Assembly (NCBI GenBank): GCA_022701365.1
Contig: JAKUHH010000389.1
Span: 124,001-188,000 of the forward strand
From: Mycocentrospora acerina
Lineage: Eukaryota; Ascomycota; Dothideomycetes; Pleosporales
Direction of reading: 5' to 3'
DNA: 64,000 nt
Part shown: positions 12,448 to 24,165 of the stretch, piece after piece
Numbering within the stretch: position 1 is the stretch's first letter
How the letters are laid out: the number at the start of each line of letters is the position of its first letter
Translations under genes and position numbers: made by a program
Notes under the pieces: generated by a model
Told to the model about the DNA's origin: nothing
Database searches by the model: none
The model's input: the letters and a program-made list of their open reading frames with translations, nothing else

Positions 12448-13904
12448 AAAGTTCAAAAACAATTAGATGCTTAGGTGTTGAGTATATATCTTTAATGATG
12501 GACTGTTCGCTTGGTGGTGAGGGGTTTTTCTGGCAGACCTTTGGAGTTGATATCATAGCACATACCGGACTACGTATAATGATGACTGCTTAATAGATAA
12601 TCCACAACGTTATGGCCGTTCAACTACTGTACTAAGAAGCTGAGCGAATAAAAAAAATAGTTATCCTAATATGTTGTCTCAATGTTTAATTGATTTGTTT
12701 CATATAATCTTTATATCAGACCTCAAACACTAAGCTTTTGAAGAGACACTCGTAGCATTTCGTGACGTCTTCTCACATTTGTTTCACATTCTATAAGTAA
12801 TAACTCCGAATTGTACATTAAATTTCCATAGATTTATAGCAATGGACGCTCCTGATCATAAGACCGAATTCGGTGTACAGGAATACAGAGCTATAGAAGA
12901 AATCCGGGGTTGATCAATAACTTTGCTATGGAATGAGTGAACAGAGTAAGGCTGACGCACAACTGATAATGGTTTGGCTGATTCTAGAGTGGCGCTCTAT
13001 GAATGGTACATGGCAGAGTAATAAGATAGTCAAGTGGTCATCATCATACGTGCTGTCTCAGCCAGTACTAGACTACCCATTTTCATCTTTCCTCAATTTT
13101 TGTTCCAGATGCGAATTCAATAATATAAATGACTCAAATGTATCTGAATGGGCCCAGAGATAAGCCTATATGACTCGTAATTTTTGGTGTAATACCACAT
13201 GTTGTAAATATTCTCAGATATTTAAGTGGTGAACATCGTGAAACTACCAATCATCGTAACATCTTAGAGCACAATCCACAACACTGAAAACAGCCGAATT
13301 GTTTCAGCCTATTTGTAGCTTCAAAATAACTCACGGACGTTAGATGACTTTTCAAACTAGAACTCCAATTGTCATCATGTACTATCAAGGATGTGGATGA
13401 ATATGTTTGTACATTGGAACCAAATTTTAACAGTGCACCTAATACGATGGAAGTAATAATAGAACAGGACAAATATTTACTATGAGCTGGCATGTTAAAT
13501 TATTTTTGTTAAAATTTTCAAAATATCAGTATAGATTTAATACCTCACCGGACTATTGAGCACTGTGCTCTTCGGTAAGTTCCGAAGGTCCGAGAGGTAT
13601 CGTGTCAGTAAATTTGTGACAGTCGGACCGTTTGCTATCAGCGAGTGTCTCATCTCTTACCTAGTGAAGCTTACTTCATCAAGATCACCTTGCAGATCTC
13701 GAACGCAAATCTCCAACATCGCATTACACGTGATTCTACGTTTTTCCATCTCCAGTAATTATAGTGCGTGTGCCTCGCATGAAATTGTACACCAATACGA
13801 GAACCGTCAGATGTTGATGTGCAAGTTTTGAAATATGGCGACCTGAGCCCGTTATTGTCTCTCAAATTCACCTCCCTCAATTCGAACGCCACACCAACAA
13901 CGAA
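12448..13904. other. Intergenic, 1.5 kb, no gene seen
   Basis: AT-rich interval between two co-oriented genes. Small frames lack splice or codon support. The right part should hold the acyltransferase promoter; no clear TATA box is visible. Confidence 0.5.
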
Positions 13905-15311
13905 ATGCTCTTTCGCAGATTACGCACCCAAATTTCTCTTCCCATCTTCCCTGGCATCCTTTTCGCATCGATAAATGATACTAATGAGCCGGGCCTCTCA
14001 AAAACTGCTTGGCTCGACGGCCTTCGCGGGTTTGCTGCCCTCATCGTCGCGCTGAATCATATACTCTCAGCAGAGATAGGCTTCCGCTTCCAGGGCTATC
14101 ATGCCCAACCGGCCGATATCAACACCTCTATCCTTCAGCTGCCGCCTTTCCGTATTATCTTTGGTATGGGAGCAATGGTCCCCCTGTTTTTTGTCATCTC
14201 TGGTTACTGCCTCTCAATCTCATTTCTTCGACGGTTACATGATAGCCCAGAGGACACCTTTGCCCTTTTCAATGCTCTCCAGAGCGCCGTCTTTCGTCGC
14301 GGAATCCGCCTCTTCATTCCATTCTTGACCATGGCGCTCATTTCCCAAGTACTGCTCTATCTGGGCGCCTACGATTGGAAGTGGTGGGGTGATCCAAAAC
14401 TGGTGGCCCTAATCGAGGATTCAGATGGCAATTCGATTCGCGCCCCCATCTTCGAACATGTGACTTTCCTATACGAGTACCTTAGTACCGTCATGACGGC
14501 GCTCAACTATGGGTTCGGCTCCCGTGCAATTGTGGGCCTGAATCCGGCACTCTGGACCATTCCCGCAGAATTTCGAGGATCAATTCTCGTCTACCTCTGT
14601 TTTCTCGGCCTTGCGCGCATACGACATAAACCGAGGTGCTGGATACTGGTGGCTATAGCATCTGTACTGCTAGCTGAAGGGATGTGGGAGCTTTGGACAT
14701 TCGTCGGTGGCCTGTTAGTCGCAGAGCTACACGAGCAGTGGCGATTTCAACCCCTGTGGACGGATGATGAAGCTAATTACCCAAGAAATAGCAGAGCGGA
14801 TAGGAAGAGAGGAAAAAGGCGCTGCAACCGCGTGGCAATACTACTGTTATGGGTACTTGGTCTATACCTTTTGTGCCTGCCTAAACATGACGCTAAGCAT
14901 GGATACGGACCTGTATATGGTATTATCAACCCCCTTACACCACCCAAATGGAAAAGCAGATTTGTGGTAGATCAAAATTTCATTAGCATTGGGGCCGTGG
15001 CATTTGTGGCGGCATTAGGCGCTGAGCCTGTTCTGCGGCGCCCTTTTGAGTCGCGCCTAGGACAGTACTTTGGGAAAATCTCGTTTTCCTTGTACCTTGT
15101 ACACCAGCTTATTGCTCGGATATTTATGCGAAGGTTCTTCAGACTGATTCAGTTTTTGACAAGTCGGAAGTTGGGAATGCTTACAAATTGCTCTTCGAAG
15201 TTAGCATTGGTGTTTGTAATGTTATGGACAGCAGAGAATGTAGTCGAAGTTTTAGACAAGAGATCAATTATGTTGGCGAAGCGGCTGCTTGAGAATTGGT
15301 TAGTTCGCTAA
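13905..15311 (+). CDS. Membrane acyltransferase 3 family protein
   Basis: Single exon of 468 residues with a good ATG context (acgaaATG). It is a multi-pass membrane protein. LDGLRGFAALIVALNH near residue 37 is the family's N-terminal signature, whose Asp/Arg/His are catalytic or substrate-contacting. VPLFFVISGYCLS and NPALWTIPAEFRGS are further family landmarks, and KISFSLYLVHQ marks the last helices. Members transfer acetyl or other acyl groups to sugars, antibiotics or lipids; the substrate cannot be read from sequence. GC content and codon use are higher than in the neighbouring GT2 and dehydrogenase genes, so it may have a different history. Its place beside them suggests O-acylation of the same polysaccharide, which is inference. 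Confidence 0.9.
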   Translation: MLFRRLRTQISLPIFPGILFASINDTNEPGLSKTAWLDGLRGFAALIVALNHILSAEIGFRFQGYHAQPADINTSILQLPPFRIIFGMGAMVPLFFVISGYCLSISFLRRLHDSPEDTFALFNALQSAVFRRGIRLFIPFLTMALISQVLLYLGAYDWKWWGDPKLVALIEDSDGNSIRAPIFEHVTFLYEYLSTVMTALNYGFGSRAIVGLNPALWTIPAEFRGSILVYLCFLGLARIRHKPRCWILVAIASVLLAEGMWELWTFVGGLLVAELHEQWRFQPLWTDDEANYPRNSRADRKRGKRRCNRVAILLLWVLGLYLLCLPKHDAKHGYGPVYGIINPLTPPKWKSRFVVDQNFISIGAVAFVAALGAEPVLRRPFESRLGQYFGKISFSLYLVHQLIARIFMRRFFRLIQFLTSRKLGMLTNCSSKLALVFVMLWTAENVVEVLDKRSIMLAKRLLENWLVR

Positions 15312-16229
15312 ATAGTCAGAATCTAAAAAGTAGTCTGTAACAATGTGGCAAGACTTTAACAACACTACATCTATGCTATGATACGATCATATAGGCTCTT
15401 CAAAGTCAGACTAGGAATTAAATGCTATCTCAGCACTTATTTGACACCTATTTTACAGGTAATAGTATCGTGGTTAGTCTTGTTAGCTATTTAAGAAAGT
15501 CTAAAGACTTTCGATATCCGGAACTATTCATGGCCTAGGCTTGATCAACAATAGTACAAGTTAGAATAACTTGTGTACAGTATGTATTCTGGTACTTTAG
15601 GATAAATCAGGCATTCAATTCTGAGTATATCCTACCCGCTCTTGACTAGTTTAGCACAGCCAGCTTTGTGGTTAATTTTTTGTTCTCTAAAAGAAAACTA
15701 ATCATGCTAGGCACCGTCTAGATGGAAAGCCCTCTAGTTTCGACTACTACATCATTGTTTTCCGGATAGTTATAACTGACGAATATTGATATGAAATTGA
15801 CGCACGAGTGTGATTACAGCCTCTATAATGAAGGAGTTGGGAATGACGATGAGAAAAGGCGTGTCGCTGCTCTTTTCATTGGCGCCTCTCCTCCTTGGTA
15901 TACTTGGGACTTATCCATGACCATCTTGCGCCTATCAAACAAAATTTTGTTGTTGACAGCAATCCATGTGAATTTGAAGTGACAACTAGCAGCAAGTCAT
16001 CAATACCCTCTACTTGAAGATAGTAGATGAACATACTTTGAGAAGGAATAGATGTATTGTCAAAAATAGCTAATAAACATGACACAGAATCCAATCATCA
16101 GTCTCACTCATTAAATTCTCCTTAAGTCACGTAAATTTATTCAGAGGATCTAAGGTCATTTAGGCGCAACTTGAACAACGAAGGATCGAAATGTTCAATA
16201 TTATAATGTTTAGATGCTGCAAGATTGAT
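15312..16229. other. Intergenic, no protein gene seen
   Basis: AT-rich. The only signal is the TATAAT box at 16202-16207 of the following 5S gene. Confidence 0.5.
16202..16207 (+). promoter_or_regulatory. TATA box of 5S rRNA gene 2
   Basis: TATAAT lies 28 bases before the 5S start, the same distance as in the other two copies. Confidence 0.65.
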
Positions 16230-16348
16230 ACATACGACCATAGGACGTTGAAAACAAGGCTTCCCGTTCGCTCAGCCCTATTTAAGCAACGTACCGGCGG
16301 ACTAGTAGTCAGGTGGGTGACCACTGGCGAATCCCCGCTTTTGTATGT
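16230..16348 (+). rRNA. 5S ribosomal RNA, copy 2 (one helix I mismatch)
   Basis: 119 nt, identical to copies 1 and 3 except for T at 16340 where they have G. That base pairs with the ninth base of the RNA, so the innermost pair of helix I becomes C-U. The internal control region, the upstream TATA box and the terminal T run are intact. It should be transcribed, but it may be a slightly variant or decaying copy. Confidence 0.93.
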
Positions 16349-17073
16349 TTTTGCCGTTTTTTGTGTGAATGCTTATATGTAAGAAGATGTAGATGGACAA
16401 AACACATACCTTATACGTTAGGGGGGTCACTGAATGTTGGTGGTGGGCGACGGCGAAGCCATGCATAGTTTGAATCCTCTCAGGGAAGAGACGCTGTATC
16501 CAGAGTCGGACGCAAGATCTTTAGACAAGCTTGCTTCCCCTTGCAGCAGCTGTACAGGCATTACTGACCTAGTCCTGTAACATGGCTGCCATCTCCAGAC
16601 TGGTTGAGCAGCGGATGTGGCGCAAGGTGGGGTATTTCCTGAACAAGTAATATTGAACCCCACATCGGCTTCACCTGTGCTCCGCATGAGCCTTACTCAT
16701 CACTATTGTACTCACTCTCCATGCCCCGCTCCAGACACTTGGCACGGAGATGTGGCAATTGTAGACACGACACATGAAGATGCGAGACGATTGACACGAA
16801 AACGCAAGACGCTTGAAACAGAGATTCAACCCGTCGGCATTGCTGCCAAGCCAGAGCATGTCCTCCTCCCTTGGTCTAGCGTTGGTTCCTTCCCCGCATA
16901 GCCCTAGCTGTACCTACCCTCTCTTTACAAGCGCGTGGGCTACGCAGCTTAGTTAGCGCATGGACTCCCTCGGCTATTCCCCAGCTTTTCCCTAGCTCCA
17001 CCCCATTTTGGCCAAGATAACAATCATCATCAACGTCACTGTCACCACCAGCATCGCCCATTGCCTCGTCGCA
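16349..17073. promoter_or_regulatory. Promoter / 5' region of the C2H2 transcription factor
   Basis: No gene is recognised. It contains GTGGGG (16627-16632) and CCCCACATC (16658-16666), relatives of the motif found in the other cluster promoters. This suggests autoregulation or carbon-catabolite control. Confidence 0.4.
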
Positions 17074-19904
17074 ATGGTCGTCGTCTGCTTTCAAGCTGCC
17101 CCGCCCCCTCTGGGCGGACGCGCCCGCAAAAGTTTCAAGTGCTCGACCTGCGACAAGGTCTTTCAGCGAAGTGAACACTGCATCCGCCACGAGCGAGGGC
17201 ACTCGCAAGAGCGTCCTTTTGCCTGCCGACATTGTCGAAAAGCATACGCCCGAAAGTACGGGCATGCCTTTTGGTCGCTCTGGTGATGCAACAAATTCCG
17301 ACCGCCCCGAGCTGACTTGTTCGGCACAGAGACCTCGTTCAGCGGCACGAGCGAACACTCCACGCCGACAAGTACAACGCCCGGCTTGACCGTGCATCTG
17401 GCCTCAAGGCGGGCTTGGCTGAACCGCCGGCGACTCCAGAGCAGTCCCCGCCCTCCGCTCCATCCACGGATGCGAACAGTACGAACAAATCTCTGGGCCA
17501 TTCGCGCCAACAACAGCCTGTCAATGCGGACGCTGCCATGTTACAGCCACTAACTCCCATCCGAGACGACCTGTTCGACGCGCATAGCCCATTTGGAATG
17601 AGAGCCATAGGCCAGCTTGAGGATACAGCTCTGTCAGACGCAACCACCTCCTTGACTTCTGGCCCCACCTTCAGTTTCCCCTTGAATGGGCTCGCCCTGG
17701 AGACGCAGAGTCATGAGTTACCATCGCAGGAGCACGAGCAAGGCAGGACTAGCAACGATCACCGACAACCTGAACACACGATGCCCCAAACCAACAGCGC
17801 CACCGTAGTTGTTGCCAACGGTTTGGCCAACCCAGACGCGCAGAGACAGCTGTATGACGCTTCCTTCTTCACAAACTTCTTGGACATCGACGGCAGCGTA
17901 CTTTATCCTCCAAACTTACTCTTGGCGGGGTACGACTCGTTGCAGATGGCTTCCAACTTGACGCCCCAGCTTCAAAGCCCGCCGTTTGAAGTAGGAGTAT
18001 ATGATGATCGGCAAGTAGGTAGACAGGTCAGCCAGATGCCGCGTCTTTTGATTGAAAAACCAGACAAGTCCCCGCGATTCCACGTGAGCGATCGAACGCA
18101 TAGCTACATACATCAAGATCTTGCCACCCGTCTAAATGGGGCCCAGGGCATCCACAATCTCCCCTCTAGACAAGATTTGCAGCGCTTCATCACCAAGTTC
18201 GTCGAATTGTTTCATTGCCACCTCCCCATCCTACACACCCCCTCTTTGGACCTTTCCAAAACACCGAGTCCTTTGATCCTCGCCATGAGCTGCATCGGTG
18301 CCTTGTACTGTCTCGAGCGGCCGCGAGCCGCCTCGATTCATCATCTTGCCAGGAGTCTTCTAGTAAGTTTCGCGGCATGTATTGCACCCGTACTGAAATG
18401 AGGCCCCCTCTGACCGAGTGTGAAGGAGCCTAATCAAACAGTAAAGTTTGGTCGTGTAGCCCCAATATGGACGATGCAAGCCAATCTTCTCTTATCCTTT
18501 TATGCATTCTTCAGTGGGGAGCCAGATCAGGTAGCCGCAGAATTCCAGCATTTTGGCTGCTTCATTATGGTAAGTGTTTCCTTATTTCTACCGCTCAAAA
18601 CGCATGCACTTACCTAAACAAAAAGGACTACCGGGTCAGAAAGCGGTTACTCAAGCGACTAGCCAACCAATCCGATTCTGACATGTCCTGGCAAGACTTT
18701 GTCTCCAAGGAATCACACAAGAGAGTACTTTGCGGAGTCGTAGTCCTGTGTAACCTTGTAATGATGGTATTTGATATCACCCCTGGCTTCATCAACATCG
18801 ATGATCTTGACTTTGACATGCCGGATGAAGATGTGCTGTGGAAAGCCACTTCAGAGCAGACTTGGCAGCATCTATGGAGCTCACGGGTTTATGGACCTCG
18901 TCGGGAGCTGAAGAGCATTCTCACTGACTTAGTGTCCAATGACCGAGATAACAGCCACGGTGCAGTAGGCACCTTCACGTTGTCCACGTTTGGAGCATTA
19001 GTTCTCATGCATGCCGTCTCGTTGCATATATGGACGTTCGGTCAGCTGCAGAGGACGCTGGTGCTGTCTCCGTCCGACGCATGTTGGGAAAACGACTACC
19101 TTTGGAATAGGGTGCATGCGACGATAATGGAGACAATTGCAAAATGCCAAAATCTGCTTTCTTTCTGGGCCAAGGATGATGGCAAGGAGGAAGATCCCTC
19201 CTGGGACCACCCGGATGGGCCGCTAATGTTTAATTGCCAGGGAGTGCTTCGCCTTGCATACTCCCGGTGCTTGGTGCCTGGCAAAGGCTATCAAATGGGA
19301 CTTCTATTCCATAGCTTTATCAATGCCGATGAAGCCATTGAATCACTTATTGCAGCACCTGGTCATAGGAGCGATCACTGTCTAAGGGCAGCCATCATGG
19401 CGTATCATGGCTTTCTAACACCAGTCCAATCCGGTCACCTGCTGATGAGAAAGACAGCGGCCTTCTCGTGGAGTTTAGAACTCGCCGTTGCGAATTGGGA
19501 TAGCGGTAAGTTAAGTCTTGTCAGATTATCGACTTTGCCTGATTATCCTCAGCGATATTTCTGACCAAGTGGGTGCACACCATCGAAATAGAGTCGCGTA
19601 GCAAGCCGCCAAGTCAGGATGAATCCAAAGTTCTCGACCAGCTTCGCGAGTTACTTCGCGTGATAGAATTCGAATATGACGGGCGGTCCTCTCTTGCTTC
19701 TGCCATTTCGAAAGCTTGGGCGCCGTTTTTCATGGATGTGAGTGGGTGCTTAGCGAATGTTGTTCATTCCTCATTTGTGCTGGTCAATTGCTAACATGTG
19801 CTGTCAAAAAGGTATGGGTTTGGTCGACCACTCTCCAAATGGGAACTGCTTTGGAGCGATTGAGCCAAGCCTATCATAAGGGGTATGAGAATAGCCAGAT
19901 ATAG
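17074..19904 (+). CDS. C2H2 zinc-finger / fungal-specific transcription factor
   Basis: Six exons: 17074-17255, 17330-18362, 18447-18569, 18626-19505, 19553-19737 and 19812-19904; 831 residues. Finger 1 is C23-C26-H39-H43. Finger 2 is C51-C54-H67-H72, split by intron 1, whose removal restores YARKDLVQRHERTLH. A low-complexity linker is followed by a helical middle region from about residue 265 to 600 (for example RFITKFVELFHCHLPILH) typical of the fungal_trans regulatory domain. Intron 2 must end at the AAAG at 18446, because the nearer CAG would create a stop. This class regulates pathway-specific or carbon-source genes in the nucleus. It is the likely regulator of the P450, monooxygenase, esterase and oxidase genes to its right. 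Confidence 0.88.
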
Positions 19905-20138
19905 ATATGCACAATCTTGGTCTGCATACAGCATCACAATCCTTTGGTTGTATCTTATTTCACTCCATCATAGGATTGCATCATAGCATTCAACGCCACG
20001 TGTACTTGTAATATGCACATGATGTGTGTACGCAAAGCTTCGTAAGCTTGGTGTGTTGCCTACCCGAGAGGGAGAGAACGTAACGGTGAAAAGCATAATA
20101 ACAATTATACGGATATGATCCATGATATGACCGCTGCG

Positions 20139-22068
20139 CTATATCTTTCTAACACTCATCTTACATTCAAAATTCAACTGCTTCACAAACCAATCGTTAC
20201 TCGTTCGCAGCTTTTTCCCGGGCCGGATTGGGATAAAGTTGAGCTTATTTACCAGTACAGGGACGAGCTTGATCATTTCCAGCAAGCTAATGTTTTTGCC
20301 AATGCATGTGCGTGAGCCTTGGCCAAAAGGCATGTAGTATTTCTCCATCCGGGACACCTGTTCCTTGTCGTTGTCGGTCCAACGTTCGGGGCGGAAGGAC
20401 TCTGCATCCTCGCCAAAGACCAATGAATTCCTATGCGCTACCCATGTGTTGATCCCTACAACAGTCTATTACGCCATTTATCTTAGCAATTGTTGAATTC
20501 AGACAAATGCTAGAGTGAGAAAAGACTACTTACCCCTTGTGGTAGATGGGTGTTGGCAATCTGCGCGCCCCCTTCAGGGACTATTCTGCCCAGCGGTAAA
20601 CCTGTAGCCGGATGCAATCTGATTGCTTCTTTTATACATGCTTGTAAGTAGGATGCCTTTTGTAGCTCAGTGAATGTTGGTTGGGCTTGGGCCTCAAAGA
20701 GGGGGTCGAGCTCGTCTCGCAGCTAGTTTATTAGGCGTTAGTCCTAGATCCGAAAGGAGAGAAGTGGTAAGGAGAGACCAGTTTTTCAATGATTGCTCTG
20801 GACTCTAGGTAAACTCACCTTTTGCATGCACCGGGGCGAGGAGACAAGGTAGTACATGACGGCCGATAGTGAAATGGATGTTGTATCGGAGCCTGCACCA
20901 ATGTTGGTAATACAGGTCGCGATGATATCTCCAAAGGAAAACTTCTCTGGGTCAGCCTCGTGCATTCTGGTCACCTTTGAGAGGAAATCATCATTGGACT
21001 CCGTATCAAAGGTGCCATCGGCTATTGCCGCTGCACGGTTCTTGATCTGCCCGATTGTGAAAGCAGCGATGTTGGCGATACCTTTAGGGCCGAATTTATT
21101 GTTGATTACCGAAATGTAGGGGTGCCATTCGGAATAGACGCCCACGCAAGCGCAGTATCGAAGATATCCGCCAAGCGCTGGGAAGATGCCCATTTCGTCC
21201 TGCCCTCTGTCAAGCAGACCAAAACGCTTGGCGACCTGTAAATTGAAGGAAGAGTCAGCCTCCGGTTTCTCGGCCATGTACCCTGTCCGTCGAGCGACGT
21301 ACTGTGATTTCTCCGATTACATCAAAGGCATAGCACTGGAACCAGTGCTACATGTTTACCGTCTCGCCAGCGGCGGCGAATTCAATAAACTTTTCCACGA
21401 GGATGTCCACGCAAGAAGCGACGGTGCTTTCCATGCGTAGCAGGTTACTCGTAGAATACAAATGGGCGAGTTTCCTCCGTTGTGCAGCATGTACCGCTGG
21501 GTCTCGCTCCGTAAACAAGTTGGAGCGCTTTGGATCCGGGCTACCCGAGGCATAGTACCAGGGCGACTTTTGAGTAAAAGCCAGTCAGTAATTAATCTTC
21601 TTAATCCGCGCGTGCGAGACTCTTCCAGGATTTATATGTGTATTTCACCTTTACAAAGTCTGTGTTATGTCCATAGATGACTTTTACGGCTGCCGGGTCA
21701 TCCACACTGTATTCATTCGGTGCGATGCGCACTATTGGGCCTGCGTGTAGTATCTTTTGTGAGCTTTTCCGATACGACTAGGATTTTTGCTTGTAACTGT
21801 ACTCATTCGAATGTGTGCGCAATACGGGTGACCTACCTAGTTTTCTGTGAAGTTCAATGTTTTCTTGATGAAAGTTCCTCTTCAGCACACGGCGCAGGTA
21901 CCAGAGTCTAGTGAACCGAGCCAGAAATGGCCCGGGAACATGACGAAGGGGTGAGAGAGCGGCGCAAGAGATCTGAACAATGAAGAACAGAACGATGGCG
22001 AGAATACATAGTAGGTAGAGTCTACTGGAAGTGCCGACTACCACGTCAGATGAAAATGGGAAACTCAT
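20139..22068 (-). pseudogene. Cytochrome P450, complete except for one in-frame stop
   Basis: Six exons fit in frame: 22068-21837, 21740-21649, 21566-21303, 21235-20819, 20722-20534 and 20465-20139, for about 506 codons. An N-terminal membrane anchor (residues 15-36) is followed by the proline-rich RHVPGP. The I-helix AGSDTTS, the K-helix KEAIRLHP, the FRPERW motif and the haem loop FGQGSRTCIG are all intact. Within exon 3 a TAG at 21350-21348 interrupts the frame between GETVNM and HWFQCYAFDVIGEIT. No intron can remove it: the nearest GT...AG pair is only 24 nt. The family has a polar or aromatic helix there, so one C-to-T change of CAG is the simplest cause. It could be a recent pseudogene, a strain polymorphism or a sequence error. 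It is divergent from the monooxygenase at 22594. Confidence 0.85.
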
Positions 22069-22593
22069 TATTTCTTGCCAGGTTTCGTTTATCTAGTGTG
22101 TTCCTCAAATCGTTCGGGTCTGCGCCGGGCTGCAACATCGAAATGCGATGTCTCTTATCTATCTGATTGACCGTTCTTGTCTACTCCGCGTCGACCCCAC
22201 ATTGTACTTGAAATGTGGAGCCAACCCCACATTCGAGAGTTGGGGTGGTGCTTGGCACGCCCATGTACCGGCTTTGACTTGTGCCCCAAGTACAACTTTT
22301 CTGTGTGGAGTACTTTCTTCCCCTCTTCCCCCCTCCTCGCATTTCAAAGAGATTATTAGGATTTTGATGACTACGGCTATTCAGAAAAATATGGGGCAGA
22401 CAGAATGGCGTTTTCTGCAGACGTATCCAGTCCATCCTCCCGTCCTCCCAGATTAACCTTACATAAACCGTGCCTGCACGCATATTTTTGAATTGATTGT
22501 CGTTCCTTTGATTTGGCTTTCTATCCTGTGCCTCAAGAATCCCATCCTGTGCCTCAAGAATCCCCTTCGAACATTCTAAATACTTCTTACGCC
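22069..22593. promoter_or_regulatory. Bidirectional promoter, P450 / flavin monooxygenase
   Basis: A 525-bp gap between divergent genes. CCCCACATT occurs at 22195-22203 and 22225-22233. The reverse-complement core AATGTGG lies at 22212-22218, forming an inverted pair with the first copy. GGGGTGG lies at 22242-22248. A 21-bp unit is directly duplicated at 22523-22564. Confidence 0.55.
22523..22564 (+). repeat. Tandem 21-bp direct repeat (two units)
   Basis: The unit ATCCTGTGCCTCAAGAATCC plus one C occurs twice without a gap, ending 30 bp before the monooxygenase ATG, so it lies in the probable 5' leader. Confidence 0.9.
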
Positions 22594-24165
22594 ATGTCGC
22601 CATTCACATCTGGCACCTTTCAAAATGTGAGTCGCACGCGAACAATGAACAGTTAAGTTAATGATCGAGATGGAAGAACTAAATTGATTCTGTCTACCCA
22701 GGTACTTGTTGTCGGTGCCGGCCCGGCTGGCATGCTGCTTGCCCTCATGCTTTTGCGTGCAGGCGTGCCCGTGACATTGATAGACCAGGCGGCCAATATA
22801 GATGAAAATCCTAGGGCCACCCACTACGGCCCTCCTGCTATGTACGAGCTGAACCGTGCGGGTGTAGGCGATGACCTCCGCAAGGAAGGGTTCCTGCCAG
22901 ACTCGGTGTGCTGGAGGAAGTTAGACGGCGAAATCATTGCAGCGCTGCACAACGATGCGATGACATATGACCCGGATAGGATGTGTTGTCTTCCTTTAAA
23001 CAGACTTGGTAAGCTTCTGCAGCGTCACCTCCAGCAGCAATCCGGAGCCGACATTCGCTACAATCACAAGGTTATCGGCATCGGACAAGACGAGAAGAGC
23101 GCTTGGGTCGAAGTTGAGACGCCGCAGGGTAGGGAGACCCTCTCCGCCAGCTATGTTGTTGGTTGCGACGGTGCCAACAGTCAGATTCGGCGATCCCTGT
23201 TTGGAGACTGGGAATTTCCTGGGAGGACGTGGGATGAGCAGATTGTTGCCACTAATGTAAGTACCAAACTTTGGAGGAAAATCTCCCCACCGCCTCCCAC
23301 TATTACTCATGATGCGACAATACTATTCCTTTTGTTATCAGACATAGTCACTAATCTTCCACCTTTTCGATCACCAATAGATCCGCTACAAGGGCTTTGA
23401 TGATCACAAATGGCCTGATTCAAGTTTCATTGTGCACCCGGAACATTGGTCCATGGCTGCCCGCATTACAACAGATGGCCTTTGGCGCGTATCTTATGGG
23501 GAAATTAAAGGTTTGACGTATGATGAACTGAAAGAACGACTTCCCGCCAAGTTTGAAACGATCCTTCCTGGTCATCCGAAGCCGGACGGTTACGAAGTTG
23601 TTAACTTCAGCCCGTATAAAATACACCAGAGACTTGCCAAGCAGATGAGAGTCGGAAAGTTTCTGTTAGCTGCAGACGCAGCTCACTTATGCAATCCCTT
23701 GTGAGTAGGACTTCCTGTCTCCCAATCGTATCGTAGAGAGCCTTGACTAACCATTGTCTTTTTCTGAACCACACAGTGGTGGTCTTGGGCTAACAGGGGG
23801 CATCGTTGATGTCGGCAACTTGAGGGATTGCCTCGTCGGTCTGTACGAAGGCAAGGCTGACGAATCAATTCTGAACCGCTACGACGAGATTCGACGGCAG
23901 AAATATCGGGACGTGATTGATGTCGTCTCTAGCTCCAACATTCGTCGCTTGTTCTCCCTCAACCCTGATACGGCTATGAAGGACGATGCATTTTTCCAAG
24001 CTTGTAAGCGAGCATCGGAGGATCCAAAATTCGCAGAGGAAATGCAATTGGTATGTCCCTAAGCCTCCTCATACGCCCCCTAGAACTGTACTTGTACTTA
24101 CTGAACGGTGATGTTAGGCGACTAAGACTATCATGCACGATTTCACGCAGTACTACGCAAAATAA
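22594..24165 (+). CDS. FAD-dependent aromatic monooxygenase (PHBH-fold, phenol hydroxylase-like)
   Basis: Five exons: 22594-22626, 22702-23256, 23381-23700, 23777-24050 and 24118-24165; 409 residues. The 11-codon first exon is supported by clean splice signals and leads straight into the dinucleotide motif VLVVGAGPAG. The middle motif GCDGANS and the FAD ribityl-binding motif DAAHLCNPFGGLGLTGG, rebuilt across intron 3, identify a class A flavoprotein hydroxylase. The length fits single-component hydroxylases without the C-terminal thioredoxin-like domain of true phenol 2-monooxygenases. It would hydroxylate a phenolic or benzoate-type ring with NAD(P)H and O2. The substrate is unknown. It is divergent from the broken P450 and convergent with the esterase. 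Confidence 0.92.

Noticed and set aside
17163..17668. Antisense frames of 109-173 codons opposite the transcription factor
   Set aside because: The plus strand carries two restored zinc fingers with correct splicing, so these are shadows.
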